Notes under the pieces: model-generated
Told to the model about the DNA's origin: nothing
The model's database searches: none
The model's input: the letters and a program-made list of their open reading frames with translations, nothing else
Shown: piece after piece, positions 33,891-44,542 of the stretch
How the letters are laid out: each line of letters begins with the position of its first letter
Numbering within the stretch: the stretch's first letter is position 1
Origin: Sansalvadorimonas sp965221135
GTDB taxonomy: Bacteria > Pseudomonadota > Gammaproteobacteria > Pseudomonadales > Endozoicomonadaceae
Length of the DNA: 64,000 bases
Assembly (NCBI GenBank): GCA_965221135.1
Contig: CBDCRZ010000100.1
Span: forward strand, 868,001-932,000
Reading direction: 5' to 3'
Program-made: the position numbers and the translations under genes

Positions 33891-36800
33891 GCAAGTCATT
33901 CACTCTCAGGCCTTCATACTGGCGACTCATTTCTTGTTCGTCCATTGCATTTATCACCCGATCAACAAACGTTCCAAGGCCTGCGACCGAGTCAGTCTCA
34001 ACATAGGAAATACGTAGCACCTCAAACCCCAGGCTTTTGAGTATGTGATCTATCAAAGGGTCTCGCGCTCTTCTTTTTCCAGATTCTTTTGCAAGAAGAA
34101 GCTCATCGTTTTCCATTGTCTCATCCTGAATATAATGATGGGGGCCATCGACCTCTATACACAAGGTTTTACCCACCAGAATATCAACTGGGAACCCTTC
34201 AATATTCACTTCCATAACAATATTTTGGTTTGGCAAAGCATTTTTAACAGCCTGGAACACTCTGTTTTGTAATGCTGAGACTTTCACCTTTTTTTCAGGA
34301 GCAGAAAGAGCAGGAGACATATCAATTTCCAGGTTAGAAATGCCTGCCCAGTAAATATATGCAAATCTGTCTTGCCAGTGATGTGAAAGAAGGTCCCTGA
34401 TATTTTCCCTATCCATTAGCGGCTTAACAAAGATATCGAAACGGGGTGTATCAGGATCATCCTTGACGAGCGGATTTTGTTTTGCACATAAATCCAGAAC
34501 GGCCAGATTCCATAAGACGTCGCCGACGCTATGCTGTAGAGGGCCGCCTGTGTCAATAAAACCCGTCATATCACAAAGACGTTTAACCAGGAAATAGCCA
34601 AGCTTCAGCTGGTCGTCTGACAGAGATAAACGGCACAAAGCGTCAAGGGCCATAATGATATCCTGTTCAGTCGGCGATATGTTCATAATGGCTTGAATCG
34701 AAGCTTGAACAACATCCTCCCCTATGACGTGTGAGCAATGAGACATCCCACTGGCCACCATGGCCAGATGCCGGGCCGACCACTCTTTGGTGTCGATCAA
34801 ATCACGCCTCCCCACCTCTTTGGCCAGCGCCTTCCGGGTCGTGTCGGCGTCGTCCCCCGCCGCCTGACTCAGGCCATTGGTCACCATGGCCAGCTCTTGC
34901 GCTATCCAGCACTTAAGGTCTCCGGCGAGGGCACGCCTCCCCACCTCTTTGGCCAGCGCCTTCCGGGTCGTGTCGGCGTCGTCCCCCGCCACCTGGCTTA
35001 GGCCATTGGTCACCATGGCCAGATGCTGGGCCGACCACTCTTTGGTGTCGGTCAAATCACGGCTTCCCACCTCTATGGCCAGCGCCTTCCGGGTCGTGTC
35101 GGCGTCGTCCCCCGCCACCTGCCTCAGGCCATTGGTCACCATGGCCAGATGTTGCGCTATCCAGCACTTAAGGTCTCCGGCAAGGGCACGCCTCCCCACC
35201 TCTTTGGCCAGCGCCTTCCGGGTCGTGTCAGCGTCGTCCCCCGTCACCTGGCTCAGGCCATTGGTCACCATGGCCAGCTCTTGCGCTATCCAACACTTAA
35301 GGTCTCCGGCAAGGGCACGCCTCACCACTTCTTTGGCCAGCGCCTTCCGGGTCGTGTCGGCGTTGTCCCCCGTCACCTGGCTCAGGCCATTGGTCACCAT
35401 AGCCAGAGGCTGGGCCGACCACTCTTTGGTGTCGGTCAAATCACGCCTCCCCACCTCTTTGGCCAGCGCCTTCCGGGTCGTGTCGGCGTCGTCCCCCGTC
35501 ACCTGGCTCAGGCCATTGGTCACCATGGCCAGCTCTTGCGCTATCCAGCACTTAAGGTCTCCGGCAAGGGCACGCCTCCCCACTTCTTTGGCCAGCGCCT
35601 TCCGGGTCGTGTCGGCGTCGTCCCCCGCCACCTGCCTCAGGCCATTGGTCACAATGGCCAGAGGCTGGGCCGACCACTCCCTGGGATCAGTCAAATCACG
35701 CCTCCCCACCTCTTTGGCCAGCGCCTTCCGGGTCGTGTCGGCGTCGTCCCCCGTCACCTGGCTCAGGCCATTGGTCACCATGGCCAGAGGCTGGGCCGAC
35801 CACTCTTTGGTGTTGGTCAAATCACGGCTTCCCACCTCTTTGGCCAGCGCCTTCCGGGTCGTGTCGGCGTCGTCACCCGCCACCTGACTCAGGCCATTGG
35901 TCACCATGGCCAGAGGCTGGGCCGACCACTCTTTGGTGTCGGTCAAATCACTGCTTCCCACCTCTTTGGCCAACGCCTTCCGGGTCGTGTCGGCGTCGTC
36001 CCCCGTCACCTGGCTCAGGCCATTGGTCACCATGGCCAGCTCTTGCGCTATCCAGCACTTAAGGTCTCCGGCAAGGGCACGCCTCCCCACTTCTTTGGCC
36101 AGCGCCTTCCGGGTCGTGTCGGCGTCGTCCCCCGTCACCGGGCTCAGGCCATTGGTCACCATGGCCAGAGGCTGGGCCGACCACTCTTTGGTGTCGGTCA
36201 AATCACGGCTTCCCACCTCTTTGGCCAGCGCCTTCCGGGTCGTGTCGGCTTTGTCACCGGCGACCTGACTCAGGCTATTGAGCACCATGGCCAGCGTTTG
36301 GGCTTTAAATCCGCACTGTTTGGTTAGCTGCTGTTTTTGACTGCGGTGGATCACGGCTTTCATTATCCAGTCTAACGCTGTGGCGCCTTCTTGATATTTT
36401 GCTAATTTTGAAAACGCATTTGCCAAAAGAGCAAGGGCTTTGGGACTGGCTCGAAGCGGGTGCGGCTCTCTTTCTGTCATCTGGAATGCAAGATCTAAAA
36501 GCGCGGTTTTATGGCTCTCCCGATGTGGCCCGTGAAGTTGCTTTTTGAGTCGATTCACTTCGTTTGCCAGTGCTTCTATCTGTTGATCGAAACGCTCGGC
36601 GGAAGGGTTGCGGTAATATTGTCTCTTTCTGTCTGGTCTTCTTTTTGGATGTGTTCGAACTGTAGCCTCAGACGATTCCTGTTGTCGTGAAGGGACTTCG
36701 GCATGGGTCTTTGATGTGGTCAATACAGGCGGCCACTGAAGCATTGATGATTCAGGAACAGGAGAGGCATGTGGCCGGACACAGGTACGACCGGGATACA

Positions 36801-37098
36801 GGGAAGCAGGTAAAGGCTTTACAATTGCCGCCCAGCTTTTCTTTGTATCTTTATCTGCTGCTGCGCATTTCTCTATCACGCCCCCTGACAGCGGTAGCAT
36901 TAACCAAATAAAAAACAATTCTCTCCTGCAAAAGTGAGCACCAATATTCACGGTGAATCTCATCCTGTTGCCCGTTCGTTGAGGCTGTGCAGTAAAGGCA
37001 ATGGCGGGATATATGGCAAGACGGCACAGGCCAAAAAGAGAAGGGAATACACAATCAGCAAACCGCCTCATATACCGACCATGATCCTCCAAAAGCAT
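33880..37098 (-). CDS. OPR-RAP C: repeat protein with C-terminal RAP domain
   Basis: Third tandem copy, 1072 residues from MLLEDHG (frame open to 37176). It holds thirteen repeats (about 34735-36310) with linker order D,A,D,D,D,A,D,A,A,D,A,D. The residue after AQ differs by unit type: in this copy type A units mostly read IAQELAMV, whereas units A and B mostly read IAQDLAMV. Type D units read SAQPLAMV or SAQHLAMV. The RAP domain is complete, with DGPHHY and ESGKRRARD. The head keeps the basic, acid-poor stretch MRRFADCVFPSLFGLCRL. It is the last fully open copy in the direction of the right-hand IS fragment. Confidence 0.8.
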   Translation of the reverse strand: MLLEDHGRYMRRFADCVFPSLFGLCRLAIYPAIAFTAQPQRTGNRMRFTVNIGAHFCRRELFFIWLMLPLSGGVIEKCAAADKDTKKSWAAIVKPLPASLYPGRTCVRPHASPVPESSMLQWPPVLTTSKTHAEVPSRQQESSEATVRTHPKRRPDRKRQYYRNPSAERFDQQIEALANEVNRLKKQLHGPHRESHKTALLDLAFQMTEREPHPLRASPKALALLANAFSKLAKYQEGATALDWIMKAVIHRSQKQQLTKQCGFKAQTLAMVLNSLSQVAGDKADTTRKALAKEVGSRDLTDTKEWSAQPLAMVTNGLSPVTGDDADTTRKALAKEVGRRALAGDLKCWIAQELAMVTNGLSQVTGDDADTTRKALAKEVGSSDLTDTKEWSAQPLAMVTNGLSQVAGDDADTTRKALAKEVGSRDLTNTKEWSAQPLAMVTNGLSQVTGDDADTTRKALAKEVGRRDLTDPREWSAQPLAIVTNGLRQVAGDDADTTRKALAKEVGRRALAGDLKCWIAQELAMVTNGLSQVTGDDADTTRKALAKEVGRRDLTDTKEWSAQPLAMVTNGLSQVTGDNADTTRKALAKEVVRRALAGDLKCWIAQELAMVTNGLSQVTGDDADTTRKALAKEVGRRALAGDLKCWIAQHLAMVTNGLRQVAGDDADTTRKALAIEVGSRDLTDTKEWSAQHLAMVTNGLSQVAGDDADTTRKALAKEVGRRALAGDLKCWIAQELAMVTNGLSQAAGDDADTTRKALAKEVGRRDLIDTKEWSARHLAMVASGMSHCSHVIGEDVVQASIQAIMNISPTEQDIIMALDALCRLSLSDDQLKLGYFLVKRLCDMTGFIDTGGPLQHSVGDVLWNLAVLDLCAKQNPLVKDDPDTPRFDIFVKPLMDRENIRDLLSHHWQDRFAYIYWAGISNLEIDMSPALSAPEKKVKVSALQNRVFQAVKNALPNQNIVMEVNIEGFPVDILVGKTLCIEVDGPHHYIQDETMENDELLLAKESGKRRARDPLIDHILKSLGFEVLRISYVETDSVAGLGTFVDRVINAMDEQEMSRQYEGLRVNDLPAW

Positions 37099-37124
37099 AA
37101 CCGGACAGGAAAAATCATTGCCTG

Positions 37125-37167
37125 AAATGGTGGCGTTCAGGTGGTTGGTAGAAAGGTTACCAGGCTG
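37125..37167. repeat. OPR-RAP unit junction, copy 4
   Basis: Same block, TGGTTGG form. It separates unit C from unit D. Confidence 0.8.
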
Positions 37168-40100
37168 GCAAGTCATTCACTCTCAGGCCTTCATACTGGC
37201 TACTCATTTCTTGTTCGTCCATTGCATTTATCACCCGATCAACAAACGTTCCAAGGCCTGCGACCGAGTCAGTCTCAACATAGGAAATACGTAGCACCTC
37301 AAACCCCAGGCTTTTGAGTATGTGATCTATCAAACGGTCTCGCGCTCTTCTTTTTCCAGATTCTTTTGCAAGAAGAAGCTCATCGTTTTCCATTGTGTCA
37401 TCCTGAATATAATGATGGGGGCCATCGACCTCTATACACAAGGTTTTACCCACCAGAATATCAACTGGGAACCCTTCAATATTCACTTCCATAACAATAT
37501 TTTGGTTTGGCAAAGCATTTTTAACAGCCTGGAACACTCTGTTTTGTAATGCTGAGACCTTCACCTTTTTTTCAGGAGCAGAAAGAGCAGGAGACACATC
37601 AATTTCCAAGTTAGAAATGCCTGCCCAGTAAATATATGCAAATCTGTCTTGCCAGTGATGTGAAAGAAGGTCCCTGATATTTTCCCTATCCATTAGCGGC
37701 TTAACAAAGATATCGAAACGGGGTGTATCAGGATCATCCTTGACGAGCGGATTTTGTTTTGCACATAAATCCAGAACGGCCAGGTTCCATAAGAAGTCGC
37801 CGACGTTATGCTGTAGAGGGCCGCCTGTGTCAATAAAACCAGTCATATCACAAAGACGTTTAACCAGGAAATAGCCAAGCTTCAGCTGGTCGTCTGACAG
37901 AGATAAACGGCACAAAGCGTCAAGGGCCATAATGATATCCTGTTCAGTCGGCGATATGTTCATAATGGCTTGAATCGAAGCTTGAACAACATCCTCCCCT
38001 ATGACGTGTGAGCAATGAGACATCCCACTGGCCACCATGGCCAGATGCTGGGCCGACCACTCTTTGGTGTCGGTCAAATCACGCCTCCCCACCTCTTTGG
38101 CCAGCGCCTTCCGGGTCGTGTCGGCGTCGTCCCCCGTCACCTGGCTCAGGCCATTGGTCACCATGGCCAGATCTTGCGCTATCCAGCACTTAAGGTCTCC
38201 GGCAAGGGCACGCCTCCCCACTTCTTTGGCCAGCGCCTTCCGGGTCGTGTCGGCGTCGTCCCCCGCCACCTGCCTCAGGCCATTGGTCACCATGGCCAGA
38301 GGCTGGGCCGACCACTCTTTGGTGTCGGTCAAATCACGCCTCCCCACCTCTTTGGCCAGCGCCTTCCGGGTCGTGTCGGCGTCGTCCCCCGCCACCTGCC
38401 TCAGGCCATTGGTCACCATGGCCAGATGTTGCGCTATCCAGCACTTAAGGTCTCCGGCAAGGGCACGCCTCCCCACTTCTTTGGCCAGCGCCTTCCGGGT
38501 CGTGTCGGCGTCGTCCCCCGCCACCTGGCTCAGGCCATTGGTCACCATGGCCAGATGCTTGCGCTATCCAGCACTTAAGGTCTCCGGCAAGGGCACGCCT
38601 CCCCACTTCTTTGGCCAGCGCCTTCCGGGTCGTGTCGGCGTCGTCACCCGCCACCTGACTCAGGCCATTGGTCACCATGGCCAGATGCTGGGCCGACCAC
38701 TCTTTGGTGTCGGTCAAATCACGCCTCCCCACCTCTTTGGCCAGCGCCTTCCGGGTCGTGTCGGCGTCGTCCCCCGCCACCTGCCTCAGGCCATTGGTCA
38801 CCATGGCCAGATGTTGCGCTATCCCACTTAAGGTCTCCGGCAAGGGCACGCCTTCCCACCTCTTTGGCCAGCGCCTTCCGGGTCGTGTCGGCGTCGTCCC
38901 CCGTCACCTGACTCAGGCCATTGGTCACCATGGCCAGATGTTGCGCTATCCAGCACTTAAGGTCTCCGGCAAGGGCACGCCTCCCCACTTCTTTGGCCAG
39001 CGCCTTCCGGGTCGTGTCGGCGTCGTCCCCCGTCACCTGGCTCAGGCCATTGGTCACCATGGCCAGATGCTGGGCCGACCACTCTTTGGTGTCGGTCAAA
39101 TCACGGCTTCCCACCTCTTTGGCCAGCGCCTTCCGGGTCGTGTCGGCGTCGTCCCCCGCCACCTGGCTCAGGCCATTGGTCACCATGGCCAGATGCTGGG
39201 CCGATCCAGCACTTAAGGTCTCCGGTCAAATCACGCCTCCCCACCTCTTTGGCCAGCGCCTTCCGGGTCGTGTCGGCGTCGTCCCCCGCCACCTGGCTCA
39301 GGCCATTGGTCACCATGGCCAGAGGCTGGGCCGACCACTCTTTGGTGTCGGTCCACGCCTCCCCACCTCTTGGCCAGCGCCTTCCGGGTCGTGTCGGCGT
39401 CGTCCCCCGTCACCTGGTCAGGCCGGTCACCATGGCCAAGGCTGGGGGCACGGCTTCCCACCTCTTTGGCCAGCGCCTTCCGGGTCGTGTCGGCGTCGTC
39501 CCCCGCCACCTGACTCAGGCCATTGGTCACCATGGCCAGATCTTGCGCTATCCAGCACTTAAGGTCTCCGGCAAGGGCACGCCTCCCCCTCTTTGGCCAG
39601 CGCCTTCCGGGTCGTGTCGGCTTTGTCACCGGCCACCTGACTCAGGCTATTGAGCACCATGGCCAGCGTTTGGGCTTTAAATCCGCACTGTTTGGTTAGC
39701 TGCTGTTTTTGACTGCGGTGGATCACGGCTTTCATTATCCAGTCTAACGCTGTGGCGCCTTCTTGATATTTTGCTAATTTTGAAAACGCATTTGCCAAAA
39801 GAGCAAGGGCTTTGGGACTGGCTCGAAGCGGGTGCGGCTCTCTTTCTGTCATCTGGAATGCAAGATCTAAAAGCGCGGTTTTATGGCTCTCCCGATGTGG
39901 CCCGTGAAGTTGCTTTTTGAGTCGATTCACTTCGTTTGCCAGTGCTTCTATCTGTTGATCGAAACGCTCGGCGGAAGGGTTGCGGTAATATTGTCTCTTT
40001 CTGTCTGGTCTTCTTTGTGGATGTGTTCGAACTGTAGCCTCAGACGATTCCTGTTGTCGTGAAGGGACTTCGGCATGGGTCTTTGATGTGGTCAATACAG

Positions 40101-40470
40101 GCGGCCACTGAAGCATTGATGATTCAGGAACAGGAGAGGCATGTGGCCGGACACAGGTACGACCGGGATACAGGGAAGCAGGTAAAGGCTTTACAATTGC
40201 CGCCCAGCTTTTCTTTGTATCTTTATCTGCTGCTGCGCATTTCTCTATCACGCCCCCTGACAGCGGTAGCATTAACCAAATAAAAAACAATTCTCTCCTG
40301 CAAAAGTGAGCACCAATATTCACGGTAAATCTCATCCTGTTGCCCGTTCGTTGAGGCTGTGCAGTAAAGGCAATGGCGGGATATATGGCAAGACGGCACA
40401 GGCCAAAAAGAGAAGGGAATACACAATCAGCAAACCGCCTCATATACCGACCATGATCCTCCAAAAGCAT
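37157..40470 (-). pseudogene. OPR-RAP D: copy with a damaged inner repeat array
   Basis: The C-terminal part (37157-38548, with five repeats and RAP) and the N-terminal part (39559-40470) are open and almost identical to units A-C. Between them the frame changes repeatedly. There is an extra base near 38558 (GATGCTTGCGC), two bases are missing near 38825 (CTATCCCACTT), and a D/A hybrid linker lies near 39200. Four bases and one base are missing near 39353-39370, a whole linker is lost near 39415-39450, and bases are missing near 39587. All damage lies inside the 126/129-bp repeats. It may be true decay or a consensus error, so the copy could be intact in the organism. Confidence 0.75.
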
Positions 40471-40496
40471 AACCGGACAGGAAAAATCATTGCCTG

Positions 40497-40540
40497 AAAT
40501 GGTGGCGTTCAGGTGGCTGGTAGAAAGGTTACCAGGCTGG
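40497..40540. repeat. OPR-RAP unit junction, copy 5
   Basis: Same block, TGGCTGG form as in copy 2. It separates unit D from unit E. Confidence 0.8.
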
Positions 40541-43500
40541 CAAGTCATTCACTCTCAGGCCTTCATACTGGCTACTCATTTCTTGTTCGTCCATTGCATT
40601 TATCACCCGATCAACAAACGTTCCAAGGCCTGCGACCGAGTCAGTCTCAACATAGGAAATACGTAGCACCTCAAACCCCAGGCCTTTGAGTATGTGATCT
40701 ATCAAAGGGTCTCGCGCTCTTCTTTTTCCAGATTCTTTTGCAAGAAGAAGCTCATCGTTTTCCATTGTGTCATCCTGAATATAATGATGGGGGCCATCGA
40801 CCTCTATACACAAGGTTTTACCCACCAGAATATCAACTGGGAACCCTTCAATATTCACTTCCATAACAATATTTTGGTTTGGCAAAGCATGTTTAACAGC
40901 CTGGAACACTCTGTTTTGTAATGCTGAGACCTTCACCTTTTTTTCAGGAGCAGAAAGAGCAGGAGACACATCAATTTCCAAGTTAGAAATGCCTGCCCAG
41001 TAAATATATGCAAATCTGTCTTGCCAGTGATGTGAAAGAAGGTCCCTGATATTTTCCCTATCCATTAGCGGCTTAACAAAGATATCGAAACGGGGTGTAT
41101 CAGGATCATCCTTGACGAGCGGATTTTGTTTTGCACATAAATCCAGAACGGCCAGGTTCCATAAGAAGTCGCCGACGTTATGCTGTAGAGGGCCGCCTGT
41201 GTCAATAAAACCAGTCATATCACAAAGACGTTTAACCAGGAAATAGCCAAGCTTCAGCTGGTCGTCTGACAGAGATAAACGGCACAAAGCGTCAAGGGCC
41301 ATAATGATATCCTGTTCAGTCGGCGATATGTTCATAATGGCTTGAATCGAAGCTTGAACAACATCCTCCCCTATGACGTGTGAGCAATGAGACATCCCAC
41401 TGGCCACCATGGCCAGATGCTGGGCCGACCACTCTTTGGTGTCGGTCAAATCACGCCTCCCACCTCTTTGGCCAGCGCCTTCCGGGTCGTGTCGGCGTCG
41501 TCCCCCGCCACCTGGCTCAGGCCATTGGTCACCATGGCCAGATGCTGGGCCGACCACTCTTTGGTGTCGGTCAAATCACGCCTCCCCACCTCTTTGGCCA
41601 GCGCCTTCCGGGTCGTGTCGGCGTCGTCCCCCGTCACCTGGCTCAGGCCATTGGTCACCATGGCCAGATGCTGCGCCGATCCAGCACTTAAGGTCTCCGG
41701 TCAAGGGCACGCCTCCCCACCTCTTTGGCCAGCGCCTTCCGGGTCGTGTCGGCGTCGTCACCCGCTCACCTGCCTCAGGCCATTGGTCACCATGGCCAGA
41801 TGTTGCGCGATCCAGCACTTAAGGTGTCCGGCAAGGGCACGCCTCCCCACCTCTTTGGCCAGCGCCTTCCGGGTCGTGTCGGCGTCGTCCCCCGCCACCT
41901 GGCTCAGGCCATTGGTCACCATGGCCAGATGCTGGGCGACCAGCTCTTTGGTGTCGGTCAAATCACGCCTCCCCACCTCTTTGGCCAGCGCCTTCCGGGT
42001 CGTGTCGGCGTCGTCCCCCGCCACCTGGCTCAGGCCATTGGTCACCATGGCCAGATCTTGCGCTATCCAGCACTTAAGGTCTCCGGCAAGGGCACGCCTC
42101 CCCACTTCTTTGGCCAGCGCCTTCCGGGTCGTGTCGGCGTCGTCCCCGCCACCTGGCTCAGGCCATTGGTCACCATGGCCAGATGCTGCGCTATCCAGCA
42201 CTTAAGGTCTCCGGCAAGGGCACGCCTCTCCCACTTCTTTGGCCAGCGCCTTCCGGGTCGTGTCGGCGTCGTCCCCCGTCACCTGGCTCAGGCCATTGGT
42301 CACCATGGCCAGATGCTTGGGCGATCCAGCACTTAAGGTCTCCGGCAAGGGCACGCCTCCCCACTTCTTTGGCCAGCGCCTTCCGGGTCGTGTCGGCGTC
42401 GTCCCCCGCCACCTGGCTCAGGCCATTGGTCACCATGGCCAGATGCTGGGCCGACCACTCTTTGGTGTCGGTCAAATCACGGCTTCCCACCTCTTTGGCC
42501 AGCGCCTTCCGGGTCGTGTCGGCGTCGTCCCCCGTCACCTGGCTCAGGCCATTGGTCACCATGGCCAGATGCTGGGCCGACCACTCTTTGGTGTCGGTCA
42601 AATCACGGTTTCCCACCTCTTTGGCCAGCGCCTTCCGGGTCGTGTCGGCGGCGTCCCCCGCCACCTGACTCAGGCCATTGGTCACCATGGTCAGGTCTTG
42701 CGCTATCCAGCACTTAAGGTCTCCGGCAAGGGCACGCCTCCCCACTTCTTTGGCCAGCGCCTTCCGGGTCGTGTCGGCGTCGTCCCCCGTCACCTGGCTC
42801 AGGCCATTGGTCACCATGGCCAGATGCTGGGCCGACCACTCCCTGGTCGGTCAGTCAAATCACGGTTTCCCACTTCTTTGGCCAGCGCCTTCCGGGTCGT
42901 GTCGGCGTCGTCACCCGCCACCTGACTCAGGCCATTGGTCACCATGGCCAGATGCTGGGCCGACCACTCCCTGGGGTCAGTCAAATCACGCCTCCCCACC
43001 TCTTTGGCCAGCGCCTTCCGGGTCGTGTCGGCTTTGTCACCCGCCACCTGACTCAGGCTATTGAGCACCATGGCCAGCGTTTGGGCTTTAAATCCGCACT
43101 GTTTGGTTAGCTGCTGTTTTTGACTGCGGTGGATCACGGCTTTCATTATCCAGTCTAACGCTGTGGCGCCTTCTTGATATTTTGCTAATTTTGAAAACGC
43201 ATTTGCCAAAAGAGCAAGGGCTTTGGGACTGGCTCGCAGCGGGTGCGGCTCTCTTTCTGTTATCTGGAATGCAAGATCTAAAAGCGCGGTTTTATGGCTC
43301 TCCCGATGTGGCCCGTGAAGTTGCTTTTTGAGTCGATTCACTTCGTTTGCCAGTGCTTCTATCTGTTGATCGAAACGCTCGGCGGAAGGGTTGCGGTAAT
43401 ATTGTCTCTTTCTGTCTGGTCTTCTTTTTGGATGTGTTCGAACTGTAGCCTCAGACGATTCCTGTTGTCGTGAAGGGACTTCGGCATGGGTCTTTGATGT

Positions 43501-43881
43501 GGTCAATACAGGCGGCCACTGAAGCATTGATGATTCAGGAACAGGAGAGGCATGTGGCCGGACACAGGTACGACCGGGATACAGGGAAGCAGGTAAAGGC
43601 TTTACAATTGCCGCCCAGCTTTTCTTTGTATCTTTATCTGCTGCTGCGCATTTCTCTATCACGCCCCCTGACAGCGGTAGCATTAACCAAATAAAAAACA
43701 ATTCTCTCCTGCAAAAGTGAGCACCAATATTCACGGTCAATCTCATCCTGTTGCCCGTTCGTTGAGGCTGTGCAGTAAAGGCAATGGCGGGATATATGGC
43801 AAGACGGCACAGGCCAAAAAGAGAAGGGAATACACAATCAGCAAACCGCCTCATACACCGACCATGATCCTCCAAAAGCAT
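40529..43881 (-). pseudogene. OPR-RAP E: copy with a damaged inner repeat array
   Basis: Open ends: N-terminal part 42811-43881 and C-terminal RAP part 40529-41557. The inner repeats (41384-43100) carry many single-base changes in length: one C lost near 41457, a hybrid linker near 41669-41705, one base gained near 41765, compensating changes near 41935, one C lost near 42145, one gained near 42228, a hybrid near 42310 and a garbled linker near 42843. As in unit D, no stops occur in the single-copy flanks. It is the first unit in the direction of transcription, and its 5' side meets the IS256 fragment. Confidence 0.75.
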
Positions 43882-43907
43882 AACCGGACAGGAAAAATCA
43901 TTGTCTG

Positions 43908-43943
43908 AAATGGTGGCGTTCAGGTGGTTGGTAGAAAGGTTAC
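43908..43943. repeat. OPR-RAP unit junction, copy 6 (IS256 side)
   Basis: The block runs to GAAAGGTTAC and then switches to IS256-type transposase sequence instead of CAGGCTGG. It marks the right edge of the tandem array. Confidence 0.8.
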
Positions 43944-44192
43944 GTTGGTCGTATAGATGGCTCTGCGAATATCCTGAGGGTCGTTGAAGAGCGCGCTCAG
44001 GCTCCTCCCTTTTTGCCCGTCCATATTGACGCCCTGGGCCAGATAAATGACCTTGTTTATGACCTTCTTATCCTGCTGGATTTTAACAACAATACAGTCC
44101 AGATAGACGATGGAGTAGAAGGCATCAACCGGTGGTTTTAACCTTTCAGGGACTAATAAAGCCGTTTCTCTCAATGCCTGGCTGGAGGCCAC
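43943..44192 (-). pseudogene. IS256-family (mutator-type) transposase fragment
   Basis: The minus-strand frame reads VDAFYSIVYLDCIVVKIQQD, KVINKVIYLAQGVNMDGQK and then DPQDIRRAIYTTN, all typical IS256 blocks. In intact proteins the second and third blocks are separated by more than 100 residues, so the core is deleted internally. It is cut exactly after YTTN by the OPR-RAP junction. The frame from 44192 has no transposase N-terminus. It is a dead remnant. Confidence 0.8.
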
Positions 44193-44542
44193 GCGGGAGT
44201 TACCTATCTCTCCTGGAATAAAGACCAGGGCTTTTCGATTCAGTCATGCCGGGGTATTGGAACAGGCCAGGGGGCTGGCAGAGAGGCAGACTGCTGCCTT
44301 AATCGGTACATGAGTTGTATAAGGCTTGCCGCCGCGATTTTTGAGTAGGGATCAGCCCTGAAGTGAAACCCGCATCTGCTGCGTTGCAGTTTTTGTAAAG
44401 GACGCTGTCATTCACTGCAAACTGCACCTGCATGCCCCTGGGGTATAGGTATAACAGCTGCAAGTTTCAGGGCTTGCTGGTACTTACAAGACTTATTCGC
44501 ACCTTCCCGATACAACGCAATTCCTGACGAGAACGGCCGCTA
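44193..44542. other. Non-coding stretch between the IS256 fragment and the next gene
   Basis: I see no convincing gene, RNA or complete repeat in these 350 bp. The codon pattern is broken on both strands. It may hold further mobile-element debris continuing from the IS256 fragment, but no block is recognisable. It also carries the 3' end of the following minus-strand gene, without a clear terminator. Confidence 0.5.

Noticed and set aside
27925..43100. Regular repeats as a CRISPR array
   Set aside because: Units are 126/129 bp, have no unique spacers and are coding in one frame on the minus strand.
43470..43694. Small plus-strand frame MKGLRHGSL repeated in each OPR-RAP unit
   Set aside because: It recurs only because the units are near-identical; it lies antisense to the conserved head of the OPR-RAP gene and has no ribosome site.
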